64,000 bases of DNA from Lytechinus variegatus (lineage: Eukaryota; Echinodermata; Echinoidea; Temnopleuroida; Toxopneustidae): assembly GCF_018143015.1 (NCBI RefSeq), contig NC_054751.1, positions 28,763,438 to 28,827,437 of the forward strand, in the 5' to 3' direction. The translations under genes were made by a program, and so were the position numbers. Every line of letters starts with the position of its first letter. The first letter of the stretch is position 1. The notes under the pieces were generated by a model. It was given only the letters and a program-made list of their open reading frames with translations. It ran no database searches and was not told the origin of the DNA. Positions 1 to 9,167 of this stretch are shown in pieces.

Positions 1-2217
1 GAATCAGATGAAGACAATGAGGTGGATCTGCTTGATGAACAGGAGGACACAGTAGAAGAGACAGACAGAAGGAGAAGAAAAGAGACACTAGAATCAAATA
101 ATGAGTCAAGGAATAAGGAGAAAGCCGAAGAGTTTGATCGAGATATTAGATATGAGATAGATTACTTCCAGGAAATTGCAGAGAGTATGAAAGTATTTGC
201 TTCCATGATGGTAGATATGAAGGTTGTAAAGGTTGAAATAAAAGGCATCAAGGAAATGCTCAAAGCTCTTGCAGGAAAGGTAGAGTGTGTGATAGAGGGT
301 AGAGCTCAGAATGAACAGCAGAGATTAAGAGAAAAGAGAATCACAGGAAGAATGGCCAAGGATAATTTTCTTGCTCGTAAAAGAAAGATTATGTATGGAA
401 AAGGCAGAAGAAAAATTGACTCTGGAAAGTTGGTGATGAACAAGAATGTTGTAAATGGTAAAAGAGATGAAGGAGAAAGAAGACAAACTGTTGAAAATAC
501 AGGGAGGGTTTTCACCAAGAATACTTCAGGTGATGGTCACAGAGAAGGTGTGCATGAAAGGCATGGAGAAAGGATTGATGCCGGTAGGAAAATTGCAGAA
601 AAGAACTTGGTGGAAACAAGAAAGGATGAGTCATGGGTAATGACGCAGGATAGTCTGGGTAATCCTAACAGTGAAGATATGAATGAAAGTGGTGGAGAAG
701 ACAAGATGATAATGGAAAAGATCCTAGATGAAGTGAGGACTAATAGCATGCATGATCATGCAACAATTAATAATGATGGACAGAATGAGAATTGTACAGG
801 AATTGAATCATTACAGGAAAGTGATGATGAAGATGTAGGAACTGTTGATGTACTCTTTGATGGCGGCGGTGACAGTGAAGAAGATTGTTCAGGGGTACAA
901 GATGAATGTGCAAAAAGCAAAGATTATAATTCTACAGCAAAGTTTGAAAGGGAAAAGAATGACAGATCCATTTCCAGAAGCAGGTTGTCAAAACAAGATG
1001 ACGAAAGCTTTGCTCAGGGGGTGGTGAACGAAGAAGTTGCTAAACCACAGGAGGATTTCCGATGGGAAAAGTTTCCGAAGAGGAGAATTAAAGGATTGCG
1101 CAGTTTGCCCATCGGAAGATTTGCCCTTAACATAATAAAAAATCTTGTTAGAAATGACATTTTGATGAAAAGCAACTGCTCTGGGAAACACACAGCCACT
1201 ACAAGTATTCCACATGTGCAAGCTATTGATCCTGGTATTCTAGAGTATGCTTTGGAAACAACTTACAAGGTGTTTGATGTCGAAGAATATGAAAAGCATC
1301 TTGTACGACGTGAATGTGTCTCAGCAATCAATGCGCACTGTAGATATTTGAGGAAAGTGGCAAGAAGTGCACCTAGAAAATCAACAATGGAAAAGGGTAG
1401 GATGGGGGCAGATCAAGAAGAATGGTTGCCTGGGAATGATTCGATAGCATGTCTTCCAACAGCAATTGCTCAAGTGGATGAAAGACGTCTTGAGGAACAA
1501 GTTAGTGTACAGTCGAAAAAAGATGAAATAAGTGAGAAAAAGGTTTTAAGAAAAAAAATGTCTGTAAACAGTAATGGACAAACAGATGGAGAAGATAATC
1601 CCATTGGATTGCTTGGAATTGGGAAGGTAAAACCAGGTGGAGAGGATGGAGAAGTGGATATTGGAAGGCATGACAGTGCCACCAAGAGTGGTGAACAGGA
1701 TGTTTCTGTAATCGCAGGAAATGGCAGACAATATGGGATTGAAGAAAGGACACAAAAAGGGTTACCTTGGAAGAAATTAACAGACAAAGATATCTCAAAC
1801 TTTAAAAGTCGTTTAAGATCAGCACCTGCTTTTGCCACCCATGCCATCGCTCATGTCATTAGTGATCGGGTACTTATCAATAGCAATTGTTATGGAATAA
1901 AAAGAATAAACTCCGGAAGACCAAATGTCCAACCGATCGACCCTGATATACTGGCATATGTCATCGAGACTGCATTTGATGCATATGGTATTGATGAACA
2001 AGACCAAGGAAAGTGCCGTAAGGAATGTGTCAGGGCGATTGATTCACACTGTAGGTACTTGTTTGCTAGTTCAAAGACAAGAAAAAGTGAATGTGCTAGT
2101 GGGATGCAAAGAAATGTTATGAAACAAAAAGATGGTGAATGTGAGTCTGGAGAGGAGATAGGAAGAAAAGAGGAAAGTAGCGTTGAGATTTCAGAAAAAT
2201 CAGAACGTCATGTCTGA
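1..2217 (+). CDS. Tandem BEN-like-domain protein, copy 1 (5' cut by window edge, 3' frameshifted)
   Basis: The frame is open from base 1 to a TGA at 2215-2217. By alignment with the second copy (3119-5788), only about ten N-terminal codons lie outside the window. The N-terminal part is Glu/Lys/Arg-rich with a probable coiled coil (residues ~45-110, counting from base 1), followed by an acidic Ser/Asp/Glu region. Two repeats at residues ~371-453 and ~608-688 share N-C-x-G, IDPxIL, ETxxxxF, a charged RREC/RKEC stretch and AIxxHCR. This resembles the BEN domain, a DNA- or chromatin-binding fold; the family call rests on pattern only. Against copy 2, a small indel just before the stop shifts the frame and removes the third domain. 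The gene may be a truncated functional paralogue or an early pseudogene. No intron is visible. Confidence 0.7.
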   Translation, partial: ESDEDNEVDLLDEQEDTVEETDRRRRKETLESNNESRNKEKAEEFDRDIRYEIDYFQEIAESMKVFASMMVDMKVVKVEIKGIKEMLKALAGKVECVIEGRAQNEQQRLREKRITGRMAKDNFLARKRKIMYGKGRRKIDSGKLVMNKNVVNGKRDEGERRQTVENTGRVFTKNTSGDGHREGVHERHGERIDAGRKIAEKNLVETRKDESWVMTQDSLGNPNSEDMNESGGEDKMIMEKILDEVRTNSMHDHATINNDGQNENCTGIESLQESDDEDVGTVDVLFDGGGDSEEDCSGVQDECAKSKDYNSTAKFEREKNDRSISRSRLSKQDDESFAQGVVNEEVAKPQEDFRWEKFPKRRIKGLRSLPIGRFALNIIKNLVRNDILMKSNCSGKHTATTSIPHVQAIDPGILEYALETTYKVFDVEEYEKHLVRRECVSAINAHCRYLRKVARSAPRKSTMEKGRMGADQEEWLPGNDSIACLPTAIAQVDERRLEEQVSVQSKKDEISEKKVLRKKMSVNSNGQTDGEDNPIGLLGIGKVKPGGEDGEVDIGRHDSATKSGEQDVSVIAGNGRQYGIEERTQKGLPWKKLTDKDISNFKSRLRSAPAFATHAIAHVISDRVLINSNCYGIKRINSGRPNVQPIDPDILAYVIETAFDAYGIDEQDQGKCRKECVRAIDSHCRYLFASSKTRKSECASGMQRNVMKQKDGECESGEEIGRKEESSVEISEKSERHV

Positions 2218-2545
2218 AGTACAGGTATAAAGTCAACATGGCATTGTTTATTAGATAATCACTCACATCCAAAGAAATGCCACTAGAATATCCCTGCTTG
2301 TCACTTGTGTAATGAGAATGATTTTGAGTTATGATATACTTAGCAATACTAATTGCTCTGGGAAAAGAATCCCTGAAAGGCCAAATGTCCAAAGAATAGA
2401 CCCAGATATTTTTACTTACATTTTGGAAACAGTGTATGTTGATGAGTATGACAAGAAACATTGTCTTAAGAAATTAGTTATATCCATTGATCAGTGCTGT
2501 TACTGCTGTAGAACAGAGAAAAGAAAAGATCTAAGGAAGTAAATG
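2218..2545 (+). pseudogene. Relic of the third BEN-like domain of copy 1
   Basis: Downstream of the premature TGA, a frame around 2312-2542 still encodes the third domain seen intact in copy 2: DILSNTNCSGK, RPNVQRIDPDIF, ILETVY, then AISIDQCC-like residues. The segment between the stop and this relic has diverged or suffered indels. The relic lacks a start context and is out of frame with the preceding coding region, so it is probably untranslated. Confidence 0.7.
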
Positions 2546-2639
2546 CCAAGTCCGGTTTGAATGTCAGTGTTCGTAAAGGTGAAGGCATTAAGAATTGATT
2601 GGAGAAAGAACATAAAGAGGGTGATATAGAGAGTTATTT

Positions 2640-2775
2640 CCCTCTCATAATATGTTTATTCTAGATAAACGATTGGTGAATTTGTGACCCTGATATTCTT
2701 AATTTTGTCCTAAGATCCCTGTATGTTGTTTATGGGGTGATGGAGGATGAGAGAAAAAGCTGTCAAAGGCAATGA
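2640..2775 (+). pseudogene. Decayed fourth BEN-like domain behind copy 1
   Basis: Around 2680-2760 the bases can be read as DPDILNFVLRSLYVVYGVMEDER, which matches the IDPDIL...YxxY core of the other domains. The flanks are broken and the N-C-G half is missing. A matching relic follows copy 2 at 5875-6125, so the ancestral gene probably carried four domains. Confidence 0.55.
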
Positions 2776-3118
2776 TCAGAAGCTCTTCATGCATTTTGTA
2801 ACTACCACTACAAGATCACCGCATCACTTGGAGCAGTGGCTGACAGAACACAATTCTCTTCAGAACAGCATCTTTTATTTTCTGCAGAGTATTTCTTCAA
2901 GGCTTGTTCTTTCAAGATTCGAAGGAGATCCTATGTAGTTTCTTGTTGGAATATTAAATGATTTTCACAAAACTATCCCTTTTGCTCCTCAGACGCACCT
3001 AGATGAAAGTAAGCATACAGATGCTTGAAGATGGCCTAAGTGAACACTTTGGATTTATTTGTTTTTCATGTTACAGAGTTGTACAACACAGACTGGGGAA
3101 TTGGAGGTCCTTGCTACA

Positions 3119-5788
3119 ATGGAAACAGAACATGATAGACTGATGGAAGAATCAGATGAAGACAATGAGGTGGATCTGCTTGATGAACAGGAGGACACAA
3201 CAGAAGAGACAGACAGGAGAAGAAAAGAGACACTAGAATCAAATAATGAGGGGAGGAATAAGGAGAAAACTGAAGAGTTTGATCGGGATACTCAATATGA
3301 GATTGATTACTTCCAGGAAATTGCAGAGAGTATGAAAGTATTTGCTTCCATGATGGTAGATATGAAGATTGTAAAGGTTGAAATAAAAGGCATCAAGGAA
3401 ATGCTCAAAGCTCTTGCAGGAAAGGTAGAGTGTGTGATAGAGGGTAGAGCTCAGAATGAACAGCAGAGATTAAGAGAAAAGAGAAATACAGGAAGAATAG
3501 TCAAAGATAATTTACTTGCTCGTAGAAGAAAATACATGCATGGAAAAGGAATAAGAAAGTTTGACTCTAGACGATTGATGATGAGCAAGAATGTTGTAAA
3601 TGGTAAAAGTGATGAAGTAGAAAGAAGACAAACTGTTGAAGCAACAGGGAGGGTTTTCACCAAGAATACTTCAGGTGATGGTCACAGAGATGGTGTGCAT
3701 GAAAAGCATGGAGAAAGGATTGATGCACTAAGGAAAATGCCAGAAAAGAACTTGGTGGAAACAAGAAATGATGTTTCAAGGGTAATGACACAGGATAATT
3801 TGGGTAATCTTAACAGAGAAGATATGAATGTAAGTGGTGGAGAAGACAAGATGATGACTGAAAAGAACTTAGATGGAATGAGGGATAGTATCATGCATGA
3901 TCATGAAACAAGTAACAATAATGATGGACAAAATGAGAATTGTGCGGGAATTGAATCCTTACAGGAAAGTGATGATGAAGATGTAGGAACTGTTGATGTA
4001 TTCTTCGATGGTGGCAGTGACAGTGAAGAAGATAGTTTAGGGGCACAAGATGAATGTGCAAGAAGCAAAGATTATGATTCTGTTGAATCATGTAAGAGGG
4101 AAAAGAATGACAGATCCATTGCCAGCAGCAGGTTGTCACAACAAGATGAAGAAAGCTTTGCTCAGGGGGTGGTGAATGAAGAAGTTGCTAAACCACAGGA
4201 AAATTTCAGATGGGAAAAGCTTCCTGAAGGCAAAATTAACAGATTGCGGAGCTTGCCCATCGGAAGATTTGCCCTAGAAATAGTGAAAAATCTTGTTAGA
4301 AGTGACATTTTGATGAAAAGCAACTGCACTGGGAAACACACATCCACTACAAGTATTCCACATGTGCAAGCTATAGATCCTGGTATTCTAGAGTATGCTT
4401 TGGAAACGACTTACAAGGTGTTTGATGTGGAAGAACGTGAAAAGCATCGTGTACGCCGTGAATGTGTCTCAACAATCGATTCGCACTGTAGATATTTGAG
4501 GAAAGTGGCAAGAAGAGCACCTAGAAAATCAGCAATCGAAAAGGGTAGGATAGGGGCAAATCAGGAAGAAAGGTTGCCTGGGAATGATTCGATAGCATGT
4601 CTTCCAACAGAAATTGCTCCAGTACCAGTGGAGGAAAGACATCTTGAAGAACAAGCAATTACAGAGTCAAAAAAGAATGAAATAAGTGAGGAAAAGGGTT
4701 CAAGAAGGAAAATGCCTAAAAATAGTTGTGGACAAACAGATGGAGAAGATGATCAGACTGGAATGCTTGGAAATGATAAGGTAAATGAGGACACAGAGTT
4801 GGATAATAGAAGGCATGACTGTGCCCGCAACAGTGATGAACAGGATGCTTCCGTAATCACAGGAAAGGGCAGACAATATGGGATTGAAGAATGGGCATTA
4901 AAGGGGTTGCCTTTGAAAAAATTAACAGATGTAGATATCTCAAACTTTAAAAGTCATTTCAGATCAGCAGCTGCTTTTGCCACACATGCCATCACTCATA
5001 TTGTTAGTGATCGGGTACTTATCAATAGCAATTGTTTTGGAAAAACAAGATCAGACTCCGGAAGGCCAAATGTCCAACCGATTGACCCTGATATACTGGC
5101 ATATGTCATTGAGACCACATTTGATGCATATGGTATTGAAGAACAAGACTATACTAAGTGCCGCAAGGAATGTTTCATGGCTATTGATTCACACTGTAGG
5201 GACTTGTTTGCTAGTTCAAAGAGAAGAAAAACTGGATGTGCCAGTGGGATGCAAAGAAATGTTATGAAACAAATAGATGGTGAATGTGGGTCTGGAGAGA
5301 AGATAGGAAGAAAGGAGGGAAGTAGTGCTACGAATTCAGAAGGATTCAAAGAAGTCATGTCTGAAGAAAGTACAGGTATAAAGTCAACATGCCATTCTTT
5401 AGCAGACAAAGATATCGCTCGTGTGAAAGGATCTGGCCCAACTTTGCCCAAGTTTGTCGCTCGTGTTTTGCGACTTTTTTTGACTGATGACATACTCGCC
5501 ATTTCTAATTGCTCTGGGAAGAGCTCTTCCGGAAGGCCCAATATCCAGAGAATAGACCCAAATATTGTGGCTTACATCTTGGAAACAGTGTATGATGTGT
5601 ATGATGTTGATGAGTTTGACAAGGCAGATTTTCGTAGGAAATGCATCATAGCCATCGATCAGTGCTGTAGAAATGAGAAAAAGAAAAGATGTAAGAAAGG
5701 AACAGCCACATCCAGTGTAAATGGCAATGTTCGTAAAAGGAAAGGCACCAAGATTCAATCCGAGAAAGAACAGGAAGAGAGTGTTTAA
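3119..5788 (+). CDS. Tandem BEN-like-domain protein, copy 2 (intact, three domains)
   Basis: This is an uninterrupted 889-codon frame. I chose the ATG at 3119 because its context is strong (A at -3, G at +4). The frame is open upstream, but the ATG at 3068 has poor context, and a pyrimidine-poor TTACAG at ~3070-3076 could be a splice acceptor in a 5' leader. Residues ~55-125 form a likely coiled coil. An acidic Ser/Asp/Glu region follows. Three BEN-like domains lie at ~382-462, ~617-698 and ~775-850, each with N-C-[TFS]-GK, (RP)N[VI]Q-x-IDP, a Tyr/Phe-rich ET motif and AID-x-[HC]-CR. BEN domains bind DNA or chromatin proteins in insulator and repressor factors; a nuclear role is inferred from that. 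The tail is basic (KKKRCKKG, RKRKG), like a nuclear localisation signal. The first two domains match copy 1 closely. An alternative is an unnamed lineage-specific domain family. Confidence 0.75.
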   Translation: METEHDRLMEESDEDNEVDLLDEQEDTTEETDRRRKETLESNNEGRNKEKTEEFDRDTQYEIDYFQEIAESMKVFASMMVDMKIVKVEIKGIKEMLKALAGKVECVIEGRAQNEQQRLREKRNTGRIVKDNLLARRRKYMHGKGIRKFDSRRLMMSKNVVNGKSDEVERRQTVEATGRVFTKNTSGDGHRDGVHEKHGERIDALRKMPEKNLVETRNDVSRVMTQDNLGNLNREDMNVSGGEDKMMTEKNLDGMRDSIMHDHETSNNNDGQNENCAGIESLQESDDEDVGTVDVFFDGGSDSEEDSLGAQDECARSKDYDSVESCKREKNDRSIASSRLSQQDEESFAQGVVNEEVAKPQENFRWEKLPEGKINRLRSLPIGRFALEIVKNLVRSDILMKSNCTGKHTSTTSIPHVQAIDPGILEYALETTYKVFDVEEREKHRVRRECVSTIDSHCRYLRKVARRAPRKSAIEKGRIGANQEERLPGNDSIACLPTEIAPVPVEERHLEEQAITESKKNEISEEKGSRRKMPKNSCGQTDGEDDQTGMLGNDKVNEDTELDNRRHDCARNSDEQDASVITGKGRQYGIEEWALKGLPLKKLTDVDISNFKSHFRSAAAFATHAITHIVSDRVLINSNCFGKTRSDSGRPNVQPIDPDILAYVIETTFDAYGIEEQDYTKCRKECFMAIDSHCRDLFASSKRRKTGCASGMQRNVMKQIDGECGSGEKIGRKEGSSATNSEGFKEVMSEESTGIKSTCHSLADKDIARVKGSGPTLPKFVARVLRLFLTDDILAISNCSGKSSSGRPNIQRIDPNIVAYILETVYDVYDVDEFDKADFRRKCIIAIDQCCRNEKKKRCKKGTATSSVNGNVRKRKGTKIQSEKEQEESV

Positions 5789-5874
5789 GAGACTTTTACA
5801 AATGAAGATGATGGAAACTCAGACTGGAGCGATCAGTTGGAGAGTTTATCTGAAGATGATATCATTGGCATACA

Positions 5875-6125
5875 CACCAAGGCAAGGTCTGAAGGAGAGT
5901 TTGCAAAAAATGCTCTTAGGAAAATAGTTAGTGATCATGTGTTAAGTGTAGTAGCTCTGATGAAGCAGTAAAGTTGTATGGACTCAGGCCTATCGACCCT
6001 GATAGTCTTAGCTATGTCCTAAGGTCCACGTATGATATTTATGGGGTGATGGAGGAGAGAACGCTGCTGCCGTAGGGAATGCTTAGAGGCCATTGATGGT
6101 TATTGTAAATACTTACGTGAAAGCA
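5875..6125 (+). pseudogene. Decayed fourth BEN-like domain behind copy 2
   Basis: Past the TAA, the bases encode a broken domain: FAKNALRKIVSDHVL, then a stop, then RPIDPDSLSYVLRSTYDIYGVMEE, and after a frame shift RRECLEAIDGYCKYL. The order of motifs is the same as in the intact domains, but stops and shifts make it non-coding. Confidence 0.65.
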
Positions 6126-7019
6126 GGTGAAATGTGAATAAAGATAGATAGAGGAGAGAGATTGATCAAGACAGAGAAACGGGACAGAGTTGAGGGAGTA
6201 GAGAAAGAGAGGGGACGGAAAAGAGGGAGAAGAAGGAGTGATGAGAGATTCAATGGAGATTTTTTTTAAAGTAATCTTGATAAAATGAATGGTGATTGTG
6301 GTTGAAAATAGAGAAGGATTATGTAAAAGAAAGTGAGAGAATATCCTAAATAATGGGGGGGGGGGGTGTTTCTTAGGTTGGGGAGAGGACTTCCTACATG
6401 TAGGTGGGTAGGGGATGGTTCAGAAGGTGTAGAAAGATGCATGGAGAAAACTGATATGGAGAATATATATGAGGATGAAAAGATGTATGAGTTGAATTTT
6501 GAGATAGTAAACATGTGAATCCTGATATGGATGATCTCTTTTTGAAAAATTGAAGTAATAGATATTTTGATATTTTATTGAAATAATTGTCCTAGAGTAA
6601 AGTGTTAGTAAAGCGATTAGCAGTTGTACATTTCATTTCCAAAAAACATGTATTTGTAATGTTGTATGTTCTCTTAATAGAAATTAAGGACTTTTGAAAT
6701 GTGAATTCATGCCAATAGGCTTTTAATCCATGTGTAGATGAACATAACCATTCTTTGGCATGGCTGTGCATACATGGTACATCCATATTTACAATGTATT
6801 TGATTTTGGCCATGTTGGCAGTGTCCAGCTTACCACTGGACTTTCACCTAACCCTTGAAATTTTCAATTTATAACTTTTGAATCATATGAAACACAATAT
6901 TTTCCTCAAATTCATCAAGCTTCCACCATTAATTACACACATACATTTTTGCTCAAAAGTTAGTGAACCCCACCACAAAATGCACTCCTGCTGAGTGTTG
7001 AATGTTTGTTGGGCACAGA
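6126..7019. other. Gene-free stretch
   Basis: AT-rich sequence with a short poly-G run near 6355-6366. The purine-rich start (6130-6260) looks like the 3' flank of the BEN gene. I see no coding potential beyond short random frames. Confidence 0.5.
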
Positions 7020-7494
7020 AGGTGGTTTCAAACCGCCTCGATCACAAGAATCCCCGTTAAATTACGAGAACTTTTAAAGGCTAAAAAATACCCGTTAATT
7101 ATTCCTGCATTCACACCGCCCCGAAACACATCCTTCGGGATAAGTTCCCGAAGTTACGAGCATGCCCAGTGTGGTCTGATAAGCAGGCAAGGCGGGAGAT
7201 TCAAAATCACTATCCCAGCAGCCACCCACCCCGCCGCGCCCAATGACACGCTGAGATAAAAGTTCCCGCAATTTGCTTTCACATTGCCAAAATACCTGCG
7301 ACCTTGGAAAAATCCCCACGAAAGTTCTCGTAATTTCACCAAGTACCTACTATTTAGCGGGTATTTTCTTTCGGGGAAATTACGGGTAGTTTGCTTTCAC
7401 ATTACCAAAATACCTGGTATTTTCTGATCGGGGTAAATTTCCCAATCAGAGAATACCTGGAACTGGCGAACTTTGAGGCGGTCTTAAACCACCT
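7020..7494. mobile_element. MITE with GGTGGTTT/AAACCACC inverted ends
   Basis: The block starts AGGTGGTTTCAAACCGCCTC and ends GAGGCGGTCTTAAACCACCT, a near-perfect 20-bp terminal inverted repeat. The interior is more GC-rich than its surroundings and holds the repeated phrases 'aaaatacc' and 'tttcggg'. It has no coding capacity, so it is probably a non-autonomous DNA element. Confidence 0.65.
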
Positions 7495-8967
7495 AGAGAA
7501 ACAAACTTTATTGAATATAATATTTTATCACCCGACACCACAATCAAATATCTAAAACAAGATACGGCAGAACTTGACACTGTTAATTTTTCTGATGGGG
7601 TGACTAATCTTTGAGCACCACTAAACTACCATGACTACAAAAAATATGTTTGATTTTTCCTGAGATCATTTTTCTTTTTGACTTGATGATATCACTTAGC
7701 TTCAGTCGCACCCGTCTTCTTGGTTTAAATGTTTGAAAATTTGTGAAGATGAAAATTATGCTGAAAATGAAAATATTGAAAATTGTATTGTCTTTTCGAA
7801 GTTGTGTTTTCTGTGGAAAAAGTTGGAAAATTAACAAAATCACTGATCAGATATTTTTCACCATATTTTGTTATTTTAAGAAAATAAAGGCTTTGAATAG
7901 TTGTTTTGGGTTGTATTTGATCATTTTCTATTCAAACTGAATTAAAAAATTTCCTTGGACTCAGAGGGATATTGCAAAGTTTTAAGTGTATGAAATCACT
8001 TCCTGATGTGTTAATGCATGCCTTCGGTAATACAAGGCCAATTGGTAATAATTCAGTCACTCATGCATGTACTCGAAATGTGATTTGTTTTCCTTTCTTC
8101 ATGTTGTATATTGAACAAATGAGAGAAAAATTACTGTGGGACATGAACATAGATTTGGACATGAAGAAAAAAAGAAGAATATCTAACTTTCATTTTTTAT
8201 GATTCCATGTTAATGATGTTATGGTAGCATTAAAATACTTTCAATAAGCAACCAAGTATAACTTTAAATGTAATCACCCATTTTCAAGTATTTCATTAAG
8301 TGTGGTCCCAGTAAGTAAATCTTTTGTACATAATTTTCATACCCAGATGCAATTGTACATAGCTTTGTAATATAGGCAAATTATTTGTAGAATGTGGAAA
8401 ATGTTCTTGCAAGCTTGTTTGGAATTGGAAATGTGGTTCTATTTTGTGAGGTGACAATCCTTTTTCTTGTGGTGGATTTCCATTTTTAGGTAACTAACAA
8501 GCCAATTCTTTGAAGATTTTCAAATTTTCAATTCTTGATTTCATTATCATTTTCCATTTTATTATGATTTTTTTTAAAGTGTTTTTATGTGGGGGGGGGG
8601 GGTCCTCAACTTCTCAATCCAAATAGTACATTGCTTGTAAAACAATGGAGAAGAAGTTTGATGAGTTAATTTGTCATTGTTAGATTTCAACTCAATGTTT
8701 AAATTTGTGTTTTTGGGTCCATGTATTAAAGTATAATTGATATTGTATAAGATCTGCTGAAAAAGAATCACAGTATGTGTGTATCAATTGTTGCTCTGCT
8801 TATTACCCAAGTTGTTTGGAATTGGATATGGAAGTATATTTGTTATCTCATGCACAAACGACATCAGGATAATTTGTCCATATTAAAATTCTGTACATAT
8901 ATGTTGAGTGAATGTAAATGCATTTCATTCTTGGAAAGTGGTGATGAAATTTCAATCGCTCATTTTT
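7495..8967. other. Gene-free AT-rich stretch
   Basis: Low-complexity AT-rich sequence with a G run at ~8590-8601 and no exon-like frame. It ends where the first copy of the GTCTCACCTGC repeat begins. Confidence 0.45.
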
Positions 8968-9167
8968 GTCTCACCTGCATAGCAGAGTGAGACTATAGGC
9001 GCCGCTTTTACGACGGCGACGGCGGCGTCAACATCAAATCTTAACCTGAGGTTAAGTTTTTGAAATGACATCATAAGTTAGAAAGTATATGGACCTAGTT
9101 CATGAAACTTGGCCATAAGGTCAATCAAGTATTACTGAACATCCTATTAGAGTTTCATGTCACATTG

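Larger units (their letters stand above)
1..6125 (+). repeat. Tandem segmental duplication carrying the BEN-like genes
   Basis: Base 1 corresponds to base 3149. Matching motifs keep an offset of about 3,145-3,160 bp through the third domain and about 3,310 bp at the fourth-domain relics. The N-terminal coding segments are near-identical, while the 3' ends have diverged by indels. Confidence 0.85.
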
